A DNA stretch of 14,710 nucleotides from Alphaproteobacteria bacterium. Its GTDB lineage: Bacteria; Pseudomonadota; Alphaproteobacteria; Rs-D84. Shown here one piece after another: positions 1 through 6,530 of the stretch. The translations under genes and the position numbers were made by a program. A model generated the notes under the pieces. The model had not been told where the DNA came from. It ran no database searches and worked only from the letters and a program-made list of their open reading frames with translations. The stretch is from positions 1 through 14,710 of the forward strand of contig JAIDLK010000006.1 of NCBI GenBank assembly GCA_029051085.1, read 5' to 3'. Numbering within the stretch: the first letter of the stretch is position 1; each line of letters opens with the position of its first letter.

Positions 1-387
1 GTATTGAACGAAGATGTTGAACAGAAAGGCTCCAAGGTTTCGCCGGATTCCGTACGTTTTGACTTTTCTTTTGGTCGAGCAATGACGGCAGAAGAAAAAC
101 AGGCGGTCGAAGATTTGGTAAACAAATGGATTGCCGCCGACATGCCGGTTTTGCACGAAGAAATGTCACTGGATGCGGCCCGTGCGCGCGGAGCAATGGC
201 GCTGTTTGGCGAAAAGTACGGCGATACAGTTCGGGTTATCACCGCAGGTGATGTTTCCTGTGAATTATGTGGCGGGACACATATAACCCATACCGGGGAA
301 ATAATCAAAGCCAAGGTTAACAAGGAAAAATCCATCAGCAGCGGTATTCGCAGAATAACAATGTCTGTGGGATTACTGGCCGAATAA
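1..387 (+). CDS. alaS: Alanyl-tRNA synthetase, C-terminal part (5' end outside window), apparently lacking the C-Ala domain
   Basis: AlaRS charges tRNA-Ala and clears Ser- and Gly-tRNA-Ala with an internal editing domain. The frame is open from base 1; the TTG at position 4 is an internal Leu codon, because the text before it fits the family's VLG-HV-QKGS motif. Visible are the editing-domain segments VEQKGSKV, RFDF, GAMALFGEKYGD, the zinc-site motif CELCGGTH, and a closing GIRRI. The first HxxxH-type motif lies upstream of the window. In typical bacterial AlaRS (E. coli, about 876 residues) GVRRIEAVTG is followed by roughly 180 more residues, a coiled coil and the C-Ala (DHHA1-like) domain. 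Here the protein ends nine residues after GIRRI, and a strong terminator follows within 10 bases. Identity is clear. Lack of C-Ala is read directly from the stop codon, assuming the sequence is correct. Confidence 0.93.
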   Translation, partial: VLNEDVEQKGSKVSPDSVRFDFSFGRAMTAEEKQAVEDLVNKWIAADMPVLHEEMSLDAARARGAMALFGEKYGDTVRVITAGDVSCELCGGTHITHTGEIIKAKVNKEKSISSGIRRITMSVGLLAE

Positions 388-391
388 ACTG

Positions 392-421
392 CCCGCCGAA
401 AGGCGGGATTTTTATTATTTT
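392..421 (+). terminator. Rho-independent terminator after alaS
   Basis: Six-pair GC stem CCCGCC / GGCGGG (392-397 with 402-407) closed by a GAAA tetraloop and followed by ATTTTTATTATTTT. It starts four bases after the alaS stop codon, which supports that stop as the true gene end. Confidence 0.92.
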
Positions 422-422
422 C

Positions 423-450
423 TTGATTTTTGCCGCAAAAATACTATCAT
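423..450 (+). promoter_or_regulatory. Putative sigma-70 promoter for rnj
   Basis: TTGATT (423-428) and TATCAT (445-450) are separated by 16 bases, four and five matches to the -35 and -10 consensus. It lies just past the alaS terminator. Initiation near 457 would give a leader of about 185 bases in front of rnj. Nearby alternative -10 boxes such as TACTAT (442-447) have worse spacing. Confidence 0.4.
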
Positions 451-471
451 AGTCTCTATGGAAAGAGAGAA

Positions 472-499
472 TGGGTAAAATATACCCAGCCGGTTACCC
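472..499 (+). other. Small leader hairpin with two competing pairings
   Basis: TGGGTA (472-477) can pair with TACCCA (483-488), or the overlapping GGGTAA (473-478) can pair with TTACCC (494-499). The two pairings exclude each other. They sit at the start of the predicted rnj leader. This could be a folding switch or chance; each stem is only six pairs. Confidence 0.25.
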
Positions 500-546
500 C
501 AATGTGATTTTAAAGAAACGATATTACCACACGGGGCAACATCGCC

Positions 547-610
547 GCACGCGCCACAGATTCACTACAAATAAAGTACGCTTTATTCGCAATGAATTTT
601 GTGGCCGTGC
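547..610 (+). promoter_or_regulatory. 64-base imperfect hairpin in the rnj 5' leader
   Basis: A long stem-loop lies about 20 bases before the rnj ribosome binding site. The outer stem GCACG (547-551) pairs with CGTGC (606-610). Base 552 is bulged. GCCAC (553-557) pairs with GTGGC (601-605). A further stretch to 564 pairs with 593-600, with a G-T pair and one bulge. Three isolated mismatches separate this from a perfect seven-pair stem AATAAAG (570-576) / CTTTATT (581-587) capped by a TACG tetraloop. No T tract follows, so it is not a plus-strand terminator. Likely a structured 5' UTR element affecting rnj mRNA stability or translation, or a small RNA. The function is inference. Confidence 0.55.
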
Positions 611-641
611 AAAAACATGAACATATAAAAAAGGATAAAAT

Positions 642-2489
642 ATGGTAAAAGTTCGTGAAAAAAAAGCTGCGCCGGAAGCAACGGCGCCCGCAAAACAACA
701 AAACAAACAACAGGTCCGCGCGCCTAAAAAAGGTCAGCAGAATAACAAGCCTGCAAAAATTTCCGGAATGCCGGCCCACGAAAACGATAAAAACGATGAG
801 AAAATGTACTTTATGGCACTGGGCGGCCTGGAACACATCGGCCAGAATATGTACGTATACAAGTATAAGGGCAAATATCTGGTCGTTGATTGCGGTATGG
901 GATTCCTGGAAGAAGAAATCGGCGCCGGGGATGTACAATATTGCGACACACGCTGGTTGGAAAAGCGTAAAAAAGACGTGGTTGGTTTCGTTATCACGCA
1001 CGGTCACGAAGATCATATAGGCGCACTGAAATTCATATGGCCAAAGTTTAGAAAGCCTATTTACTGCACACGCTTTCCGGGCGAAATTATTCGCCGTACT
1101 TTCGAAGGCGTGGAAATGGACTTTAATCCGAAAAAAGACATCGTTGTATTTGACCACAATGGCGCAACATTGGACCTGGCCCCGTTTGAAGTGGAAACAT
1201 TCCATGTATCCCATTCGGTACCAGAGGCACAGATGCTGATTGTAAAAACGCCGGCAGGGAAAATTCTGCATACCGGCGACTGGACATTCAATGACGACAA
1301 CCCGGTGGAAAACCCGACAGACTTTGCACGTTTGCGCGAAATCGGCTCCGACCCAAAATTGTTGGCATGTGCATGCGATTCCACATCCGCATCACGCCAG
1401 GCCAAACAGACGACCGAGACCGAAGTTCGCGATACATTTATACGCCTGATGAAAGAAGCGCCGGGCCGTGTAATTGTTACCGGGTACTCACGCAGTATCG
1501 CACGTCTGAAAATGTTTGCAGAGGCGGCACGTGCCGCGGGCCGTGTTGCCGCAATCAAAGAACGCAGTAACCCGAACCCGGTTCCATATGTTGGACTGCC
1601 GGAGTTCCGTGAAATGGGTATAAAATTCGGCTATCTGGGTAAAGACGAGGTATATCTGCATAGCGAAATAAAAGACCTGCCGGCGGAAAAGCAAGCGATA
1701 TTTTTGACCGGCTCTCAGGGTGAACAATTCGCGATGCTGACCCGACTTTGCCGTGGCCAGGTAAAGGAAATGAAGCTGCAGCCGACAGACACCATTCTGT
1801 TCAGTGCAATTATTATTCCGGGACGCGAACAGGATGTTTCGTACCTGTATAACAAGCTGGCCCGCATGGGTATCAAAACACACACAATATTTGATACAGA
1901 TCACCTGCATGCCAGCGGCCATGCCGGCCGCCCGGAGCTGGAGCGTTTTTACGATATGGTTCACCCCCAGGTTTCCATTCCGATGCATGGCGATTACATC
2001 AACGAAATGCTGAACGGCAAAATGGCAATGGAACGCGGCGGTGCAAAATATATGATGGTTGTACACAACGGCGAGATGATTGCGCTTGCAGATGGGAAAG
2101 AACCGTATGTTTGCGAAACAATCGAGACCGGCTTTGTTGTTATGGAAGGCGAAACCGAACGCAGCAAAAACGACCAGGTATATAAAAACCGCAAGAAAAT
2201 TGCCGCCAATGGTGCAGTGTTTGTAACACTGCCGGTCGACAAACGCGGATTCCTGAAAGGCGTGCCAGAGGTTTCCAGCGCCGGTATATTTGAATCTGAT
2301 GACACAGGCTTTATGAAGCGCCAGATTCAGATTGAAATCACCAAGGCAGTCAACGATCTGTCAAAGGCGGAGCGCAAAGATCGCGACAATCTGATTCGTT
2401 CGGTTCAAATCGCAACAAACAAGGTTATACGCGCAGCCCTTGGGGCGGACAAAAAGCCACAATACAGTGTGCATTTTATCCAAAAGTAA
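642..2489 (+). CDS. rnj: Ribonuclease J (metallo-beta-lactamase/beta-CASP), with basic N-terminal extension
   Basis: RNase J is a cytoplasmic zinc nuclease with 5'-3' exo- and endonuclease activity in mRNA decay and RNA maturation. The metal-binding motif HGHEDH is at residues 120-125, followed by HSVPEAQ (191-197), HTGDW with Asp213, and CDST (245-248, usually SDST). The beta-CASP domain carries TGSQGE (356-361), SGHAG (425-429) and HGD (450-452 region, usually HGE), and a C-terminal dimerisation region follows. The protein is 615 residues against about 555 for typical members. The excess is mostly a Lys/Gln/Ala-rich, low-complexity N-terminus of about 53 residues before the core start ALGGLEHIGQN. 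The start is fixed by AAGGA (631-635), six bases before ATG. It forms a single-gene unit with its own leader and terminator. Confidence 0.95.
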   Translation: MVKVREKKAAPEATAPAKQQNKQQVRAPKKGQQNNKPAKISGMPAHENDKNDEKMYFMALGGLEHIGQNMYVYKYKGKYLVVDCGMGFLEEEIGAGDVQYCDTRWLEKRKKDVVGFVITHGHEDHIGALKFIWPKFRKPIYCTRFPGEIIRRTFEGVEMDFNPKKDIVVFDHNGATLDLAPFEVETFHVSHSVPEAQMLIVKTPAGKILHTGDWTFNDDNPVENPTDFARLREIGSDPKLLACACDSTSASRQAKQTTETEVRDTFIRLMKEAPGRVIVTGYSRSIARLKMFAEAARAAGRVAAIKERSNPNPVPYVGLPEFREMGIKFGYLGKDEVYLHSEIKDLPAEKQAIFLTGSQGEQFAMLTRLCRGQVKEMKLQPTDTILFSAIIIPGREQDVSYLYNKLARMGIKTHTIFDTDHLHASGHAGRPELERFYDMVHPQVSIPMHGDYINEMLNGKMAMERGGAKYMMVVHNGEMIALADGKEPYVCETIETGFVVMEGETERSKNDQVYKNRKKIAANGAVFVTLPVDKRGFLKGVPEVSSAGIFESDDTGFMKRQIQIEITKAVNDLSKAERKDRDNLIRSVQIATNKVIRAALGADKKPQYSVHFIQK

Positions 2490-2518
2490 GAAAATCCCCC
2501 GTTTTGGGGGATTTTCTT
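2488..2518 (+). terminator. Terminator after rnj
   Basis: A perfect 13-pair stem, AAGAAAATCCCCC (2488-2500) with its complement (2506-2518), has a five-base GTTTT loop. The 5' arm starts inside the rnj stop codon. The A/T-rich base supplies the U tract. Confidence 0.92.
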
Positions 2519-2530
2519 ATCATTTTGGTC

Positions 2531-2559
2531 TGGAATTTTTGACATGCCTGTGTCATAAT
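2531..2559 (+). promoter_or_regulatory. Putative extended -10 promoter for the small exported protein
   Basis: TGTCATAAT (2551-2559) matches the extended -10 form TGnTATAAT with one change. TGGAAT (2531-2536) lies 17 bases upstream as a weak -35. A perfect TTGACA at 2539-2544 has no -10 at usable spacing. Initiation near 2566 gives a leader of about 26 bases. Confidence 0.4.
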
Positions 2560-2591
2560 AAGGCCATATTTATATGGTGAGGGAGAGAGAT

Positions 2592-2984
2592 ATGCGTAAA
2601 CATATAATTGTTTTCTTGCCGGCATTGGCATTTTGTAGCACATCTGCACTGGCAGTGCCCAGTGTTGCTAGCACAGAATATGTGATAAGTATTGTAAACG
2701 CCCTTGGGGTGCCGGAAATAAATAAAGAGCTGACGGGCCACATCGCGAACATGGAAAATCCGCACGGTGTTACCGCAGAACAAGTCGGTCTGGGGAATGT
2801 AAAAAACATTGATACGACAAATGCCGAAAATATAACGGACGGTGTAATGAACATAGCACAACTGCCCGTGGGTTCATCGGTGGAAACCGTGGCATCGGGC
2901 GCCGACAACAGATTTGATACACTGCCTGTGGCAGAACCGGCGGGAACACCACCGGACGGTCGCGTGTATGTATGGTTTAATTAA
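2592..2984 (+). CDS. Small exported protein with phage-tail-fibre-like sequence
   Basis: 130 residues from ATG 2592. The purine-rich GGGAGAGAG just upstream (2581-2589) and the immediate signal peptide favour this start over the ATG at 2574. Residues 1-21 form a Sec signal peptide: MRK, a hydrophobic core, then SALA with an AxA cleavage site. The mature part contains NPHGVTAEQVGLGNVKN, then AQLPVG and TVASGADNRF. These resemble the short motifs (NPHxVT-AQVGLGNVDN; LPVGxTxxTVAxGxDxRF) of phage tail fibres, which form trimeric shaft segments. It ends PPDGRVYVWFN. I recognise the motif but no named family. It may be a secreted or surface trimer or a fragment of an adhesin-like family. It stands alone between two terminators; no phage genes flank it. 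Confidence 0.75.
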   Translation: MRKHIIVFLPALAFCSTSALAVPSVASTEYVISIVNALGVPEINKELTGHIANMENPHGVTAEQVGLGNVKNIDTTNAENITDGVMNIAQLPVGSSVETVASGADNRFDTLPVAEPAGTPPDGRVYVWFN

Positions 2985-3009
2985 AAAATCCCCCGATGGG
3001 GGATTTTTT
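2983..3009. terminator. Bidirectional terminator between convergent genes
   Basis: AAAAAATCCCCC (2983-2994) pairs perfectly with GGGGGATTTTTT (2998-3009) around a three-base loop, giving T runs on both strands. It ends the plus-strand exported-protein gene, whose stop it overlaps, and the minus-strand cold-shock gene ending at 3026. Confidence 0.9.
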
Positions 3010-3025
3010 ATTGCAATCTGACAAC

Positions 3026-3367
3026 TTATTTTTTCCAGAAAGCGAAACCGCGACGCTCGCTGCGCTCCGCGCGTGCTTTGCGGTCTTCGGTGGAACGACG
3101 ATGTTCCGCACGACGTTCATGGAAACGACGTGCCGATTCCTCGTCACGCTGAATAACTTTGATTGTCGTGACAGACAGTTTATCGCCACGAACCTCCTCT
3201 TCAAACTCTACGATATCATTTTCATTTAAAAATCTTATTCCCGCCTCTTTCAAAGCACTGGAATGAACGAAAACATCATCAACATTACCATCGGCATTCG
3301 GCGCATCTGGCGTGATGAATCCAAAACACTTTTTGCCGTTATACCATTTTACTTTACCTTGACGCAT
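3026..3367 (-). CDS. Cold-shock-domain protein with arginine-rich C-terminal tail
   Basis: 113 residues. Residues 1-73 form a CspA-type OB fold: KVKWYNGKKCFGFITPD carries the RNP1-like motif and DVFVHSSAL (31-39) the RNP2-like motif, so it should bind single-stranded RNA or DNA. RNP1 normally reads KGFGFI or KGYGFI; here Cys14 replaces the conserved Gly. Residues 74-113 are a tail with many Arg and Glu residues (RRFHERRAEHRR...) ending FWKK, absent from the classical proteins of about 70 residues. AAGGA (3375-3379 on the complement) lies seven bases before ATG. Domain identity is firm. Whether it is cold-inducible cannot be told. Confidence 0.92.
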   Translation of the reverse strand: MRQGKVKWYNGKKCFGFITPDAPNADGNVDDVFVHSSALKEAGIRFLNENDIVEFEEEVRGDKLSVTTIKVIQRDEESARRFHERRAEHRRSTEDRKARAERSERRGFAFWKK

Positions 3368-3426
3368 AATCTTGTCCTTATGTTATGCTTGTTATGGCCG
3401 CACGTTTTCTCGCAGGGCCTGTATGC

Positions 3427-3455
3427 ATTGTTCGCTATTTGGAATATTAAAGCAA
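3427..3455 (-). promoter_or_regulatory. Possible promoter of the cold-shock-domain gene
   Basis: On the minus strand TTGCTT (3450-3455) and AACAAT (3427-3432) are spaced by 17 bases, three and four consensus matches. It lies just downstream of the preceding operon's terminator and would give a leader of about 50 bases. Weak match. Confidence 0.3.
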
Positions 3456-3461
3456 GAAAAT

Positions 3462-3478
3462 AACGGGCAACGCCCGTT
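3462..3478 (-). terminator. Terminator of the lysS operon
   Basis: AACGGGC (3462-3468) pairs with GCCCGTT (3472-3478) around a three-base loop. On the minus strand it is followed by ATTTTCTTG. It begins 12 bases beyond the stop of the 472-residue gene. Confidence 0.8.
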
Positions 3479-3489
3479 TGTTTGATTTC

Positions 3490-4908
3490 CTACGCATTCG
3501 CAGATGGCTTCTTGTAATAACGCTGAACCTCGTTCATGACGAAATTAAACAGCTTGCCCGCCATTGTATCCGACGGAACAACCCAGCCACGCTGCATATA
3601 TGGCATTGCCGTAACAAGGACAAAGTTAGCCATATAGTGAAAGATTTTCGATTCCTGGGCCTGGGTCAGCTTTGCCGGCGCAGTTGTTACATGAAAGACC
3701 TCGTTCTCCAGCGCGTTGTCCAGCTTGTCCATAATAATATCGTATATCTTTTGCGGATAATGCAGCGTACATGCACCGGGAAAGCCCTCAAACATAGACG
3801 CACCATTATCCTGCATATATAAAATATTCCACCCTACCCGCTCGAACAAATCTTCAAGACAGTTACAGACCATAAGGTTATACTCTTTAATTCCGCCCTC
3901 ATGTATATTGGCCGCGATACGTTCCAGGCCGTTGCCAGACTTGCCCCCCGAACGCCGTGTTATCTCATACTGTTTGTGCGTACGCACTTCGAAGTCAAAA
4001 AATGCACGCACCTGGCAGATAATTTCCATTGGAACAATTTCATCACCGGTACCGATATTTATAATCAGCTTTGCGTCACGATAATTGCGTGGATTGTCCA
4101 TATCGTAAAAGCTGTCGCGGACCGACAGAACGCGGTCAGGCATCATTTGATGCACACGCTCAATAAATGTACGTGCCTGGGGGATTAAATCAAACAGGCA
4201 TTTTACACGCCAGACATCCTGTAGACGCATACGCGGGCGCGGAATCTTGTCCAGTTCACGAACCAGCTCCACGGCTATATTTTCATGGCCGCGCCCGATT
4301 ATAGACAGCACGGTTTCCGATGCGGCGGAAATATACTTTTCGGATAATTTTTCACGAACTTTCTCGGCAACAGCTTTTGCGGAAGCCTCGCGCTCGTGCG
4401 AGGCTATGACACGGTGTACCGTGTCACAAACTTCATCCACATATACGGCATAATATTTACCGGTAACCTTGTCCAGACTGCGGTCAATGCTTTTCTGGGC
4501 GCCAACAATAACCGTAACGATTGATGATACGGCCAAATCAATCTTATGCCCGCGACCGCTGTTAAAAAACTGGTTGCGCATCGGGTCCGCATCCAGGCGA
4601 TGCTGAACCAGATACGGCGTCAGAGGGTTTATATCAGCAATTTTTATCGGCTCTTCGATGGCGCTGTCGGTTTCATAGTCATAACGCATAACCGGCGCCT
4701 TTGGCGCACCAAAACATTTGCCAAGGAAATAAAATACCTCGCGGCACCATTTCATGCCATCGGAGTATAATAAAGACAGATAGCGGGCCGCCTCGTCATT
4801 GATTCGGCCGGCATCACGAGCACGCTCTATCGCGGCCAGATTACGACTATCATGGTCCGCGACCAAAGACTGAATATACGCATTGCTTTCCACACTATTT
4901 TGAATCAT
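3490..4908 (-). CDS. Uncharacterised protein with possible divergent RelA/SpoT-like nucleotidyltransferase domain
   Basis: 472 residues, soluble, no signal peptide. The middle section (about 205-320) follows the order of motifs in (p)ppGpp synthetase domains. RPRMRLQDVWRVKCLFD (224-240) resembles the R/K-rich strand plus D-x-x-x-R-V-x-F; NYRDAKLIINI (275-285) resembles the GYRSxH region; MEIICQVRAFF (294-304) resembles EIQxR; HKQYEITR (311-318) matches the conserved His-x-x-YE helix. The key Glu of EIQ is not in its usual place, though Glu295 is two residues earlier. Activity is therefore uncertain, and the rest (1-200, 330-472) matches nothing I know. It starts 19 bases after lysS with AAGG eight bases before ATG, so it is co-transcribed. 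The family call is a motif-order inference and could be wrong. Confidence 0.5.
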   Translation of the reverse strand: MIQNSVESNAYIQSLVADHDSRNLAAIERARDAGRINDEAARYLSLLYSDGMKWCREVFYFLGKCFGAPKAPVMRYDYETDSAIEEPIKIADINPLTPYLVQHRLDADPMRNQFFNSGRGHKIDLAVSSIVTVIVGAQKSIDRSLDKVTGKYYAVYVDEVCDTVHRVIASHEREASAKAVAEKVREKLSEKYISAASETVLSIIGRGHENIAVELVRELDKIPRPRMRLQDVWRVKCLFDLIPQARTFIERVHQMMPDRVLSVRDSFYDMDNPRNYRDAKLIINIGTGDEIVPMEIICQVRAFFDFEVRTHKQYEITRRSGGKSGNGLERIAANIHEGGIKEYNLMVCNCLEDLFERVGWNILYMQDNGASMFEGFPGACTLHYPQKIYDIIMDKLDNALENEVFHVTTAPAKLTQAQESKIFHYMANFVLVTAMPYMQRGWVVPSDTMAGKLFNFVMNEVQRYYKKPSANA

Positions 4909-4927
4909 AGAGTGTACCTTTTCTTCC

Positions 4928-6394
4928 TTATTTCATAATCGGGAACAAAATTACATCACGCAAAGTCGGGGCATCCGCAATGATTGAAAAGAACCGGTCA
5001 ATCCCCAATCCCAACCCGGAAATCGGCGGCATGCCATGCTCCATCGCACGCAGGAAATCTTCATCCAAATCAAATGCCTCGTCATCACCGGCGGCTTTGT
5101 TTTTTGCCTGCTCTTCAAAGGCGGCGCGTTGAATAATCGGGTCAACCAATTCCGAGTATGCCTTTATCAATTCTGCGCCGCATACAATCAGTTGGAATAT
5201 GTCTATGCGACGACCATCGGCATCATTACGACGCGCAAGCGGAATCATATATGCCGGATAATTATATACGATTGCAGGATTTATAATCTGGTCGCGTACT
5301 TTGCGTTTAAACACATAGTCAACGATGGCCGGCACGGACTTTAACGGTTCCAGTTCCGCCGCCGGGAACATACCCGCAGCAACCAGATTGGATTTCAGCA
5401 CATCGGCATCTTTGAATTCCAATATATCAACACCGAGCAATTCATTCATGCGCGCGGTATAATCAATTTCTTCGTATTTGCCAAAGTCCAATTTTGTGCC
5501 TTGGTATTCAATCTGCAGACTGCCCCGCAGTTCCATAATGATTTTCTGAATCATCTTCCACGAGAAATCTATATTCTTGCGAAAATCCCAGTATGCGGCA
5601 TACCATTCCAACATGGTGAATTCCTGAAGATGCATGGCATCCATGCCTTCGTTTCGGAAATTCTTGCCCAATTCAAACACACGGTCAAAGCCGGCGGCAA
5701 TCGTCTGCTTTAAGAACAACTCCGGCGCAATACGCAGATAAAAATCAGCATCCAACGCATTGTGATGCGTTACAAAGGGGCGCGCGGCGGCACCGCTGGC
5801 CACAACCTGCATTATGGGGGTTTCAACCTCAACAAATCCGTTATCGTTTAAATAATCACGTATCAAGCGCAACATCTTGAAACGCATTTTCATCGTGCGG
5901 CGCGTATCTTCATTGGCGATAATATCCAGATAACGCTGGCGATAGCGGGTTTCCATATCCGTCAGGCCATGAAACTTTTCCGGCAGCGGTCGCAGCGCCT
6001 TGGACAGGATTTCATATGCCGAAACTTTTACCGTCAGCTCGCCCGCCGTGGTATGATACAATTCACCCGTAATGCCGATAAAATCACCCAAATCAACATT
6101 GGCCTTCATAAACTTATATGTTTCTTCGCCCAGTTCCTCACGCGACATGGAAAACTGAATTTCCCCATCAATGTCATAGATGCGCCCAAACATCAATTTG
6201 CCCAGCCAACGCAACGCTGTTACGCGACCGGCCAACTTTACCGCCGAACCGTCAGCCATTTCGCGCGCGGCGGCAATAGTCGCCGAACGGTCAAATTTGT
6301 CTTTCCAAACAACGCCGTCGCGTGCACGAATATTTTCAGCCTTTTGCAGGCGCGCTTCCAATTCATTGGTAGACATTGTTTTATTTTCAGACAT
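4928..6394 (-). CDS. lysS: Lysyl-tRNA synthetase, class II
   Basis: Activates lysine with ATP and charges tRNA-Lys in the cytoplasm. 488 residues, normal for bacterial class II LysRS. Residues 52-133 are the N-terminal OB-fold anticodon-binding domain. The catalytic core has VEVETPIM (188-195, motif 1 end), RPFVTHHNALD (205-215), FRNEG (246-250, motif 2) with HLQEFTMLEWY, AELIKAYSELVDP, and motif 3 GLGLGIDR near the C-terminus. AGGGA lies seven bases before ATG 6394, favouring it over the ATG six codons later. It is the first gene of a two-gene operon with the RelA/SpoT-like protein. Many Alphaproteobacteria use the unrelated class I LysRS, so a class II enzyme is worth noting if that lineage is right. 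Confidence 0.97.
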   Translation of the reverse strand: MSENKTMSTNELEARLQKAENIRARDGVVWKDKFDRSATIAAAREMADGSAVKLAGRVTALRWLGKLMFGRIYDIDGEIQFSMSREELGEETYKFMKANVDLGDFIGITGELYHTTAGELTVKVSAYEILSKALRPLPEKFHGLTDMETRYRQRYLDIIANEDTRRTMKMRFKMLRLIRDYLNDNGFVEVETPIMQVVASGAAARPFVTHHNALDADFYLRIAPELFLKQTIAAGFDRVFELGKNFRNEGMDAMHLQEFTMLEWYAAYWDFRKNIDFSWKMIQKIIMELRGSLQIEYQGTKLDFGKYEEIDYTARMNELLGVDILEFKDADVLKSNLVAAGMFPAAELEPLKSVPAIVDYVFKRKVRDQIINPAIVYNYPAYMIPLARRNDADGRRIDIFQLIVCGAELIKAYSELVDPIIQRAAFEEQAKNKAAGDDEAFDLDEDFLRAMEHGMPPISGLGLGIDRFFSIIADAPTLRDVILFPIMK

Positions 6395-6426
6395 ATCTTT
6401 TTCCCTTTTGATGCGGACTAAAAAAA

Positions 6427-6450
6427 ACGGACGCCGAAAAGTGCGTCCGT
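6427..6450 (-). terminator. Terminator downstream of tRNA-Gly
   Basis: ACGGACGC (6427-6434) pairs with GCGTCCGT (6443-6450). On the minus strand the stem is followed by a run of eight T (6420-6427, first base shared with the stem). It is placed to end the tRNA-Gly transcript before lysS. Confidence 0.85.
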
Positions 6451-6451
6451 C

Positions 6452-6480
6452 ATTATTTTTTTGATGGTCGCACGTATCAA
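6452..6480 (-). promoter_or_regulatory. Predicted lysS promoter overlapping the tRNA terminator
   Basis: On the minus strand TTGATA (6475-6480) and AATAAT (6452-6457) are 17 bases apart, each five of six consensus matches. The expected start near 6445 falls inside the 5' arm of the terminator stem. RNAs begun here would miss part of the stem and escape termination, while read-through from the tRNA would be stopped. The leader would be about 50 bases. Confidence 0.6.
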
Positions 6481-6530
6481 TTCAAAATTTTTTTCAAATT
6501 TAATTTCATTGTACTTTGACCTTTAAACTT

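Noticed and set aside
4..387. Reading this as a complete free-standing editing protein of the AlaX type starting at TTG
   Set aside because: The frame is open to base 1 and the first residues align inside the AlaRS editing domain, after the expected HxxxH motif, so it is a truncated-by-window alaS. There is also no ribosome site.
547..610. Leader hairpin as a second terminator or a degenerate tRNA
   Set aside because: No T run follows on the plus strand, and no cloverleaf, anticodon arm or TTC loop can be drawn.
510..1271. Long minus-strand open frame of 253 codons
   Set aside because: It lies opposite the rnj leader and coding region, its product is Phe/Cys-rich with no motif, and it is explained by codon bias on the real strand.
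2539..2544. TTGACA as the -35 of the exported-protein promoter
   Set aside because: The perfect hexamer has CATAAT only 9 bases away and no other -10 at 16-18 bases, so the extended -10 with a weak upstream box is preferred.
2574..2984. Prophage remnant suggested by tail-fibre motifs
   Set aside because: The gene is complete, has a signal peptide, its own promoter and terminator, and no phage neighbours or integration sites.
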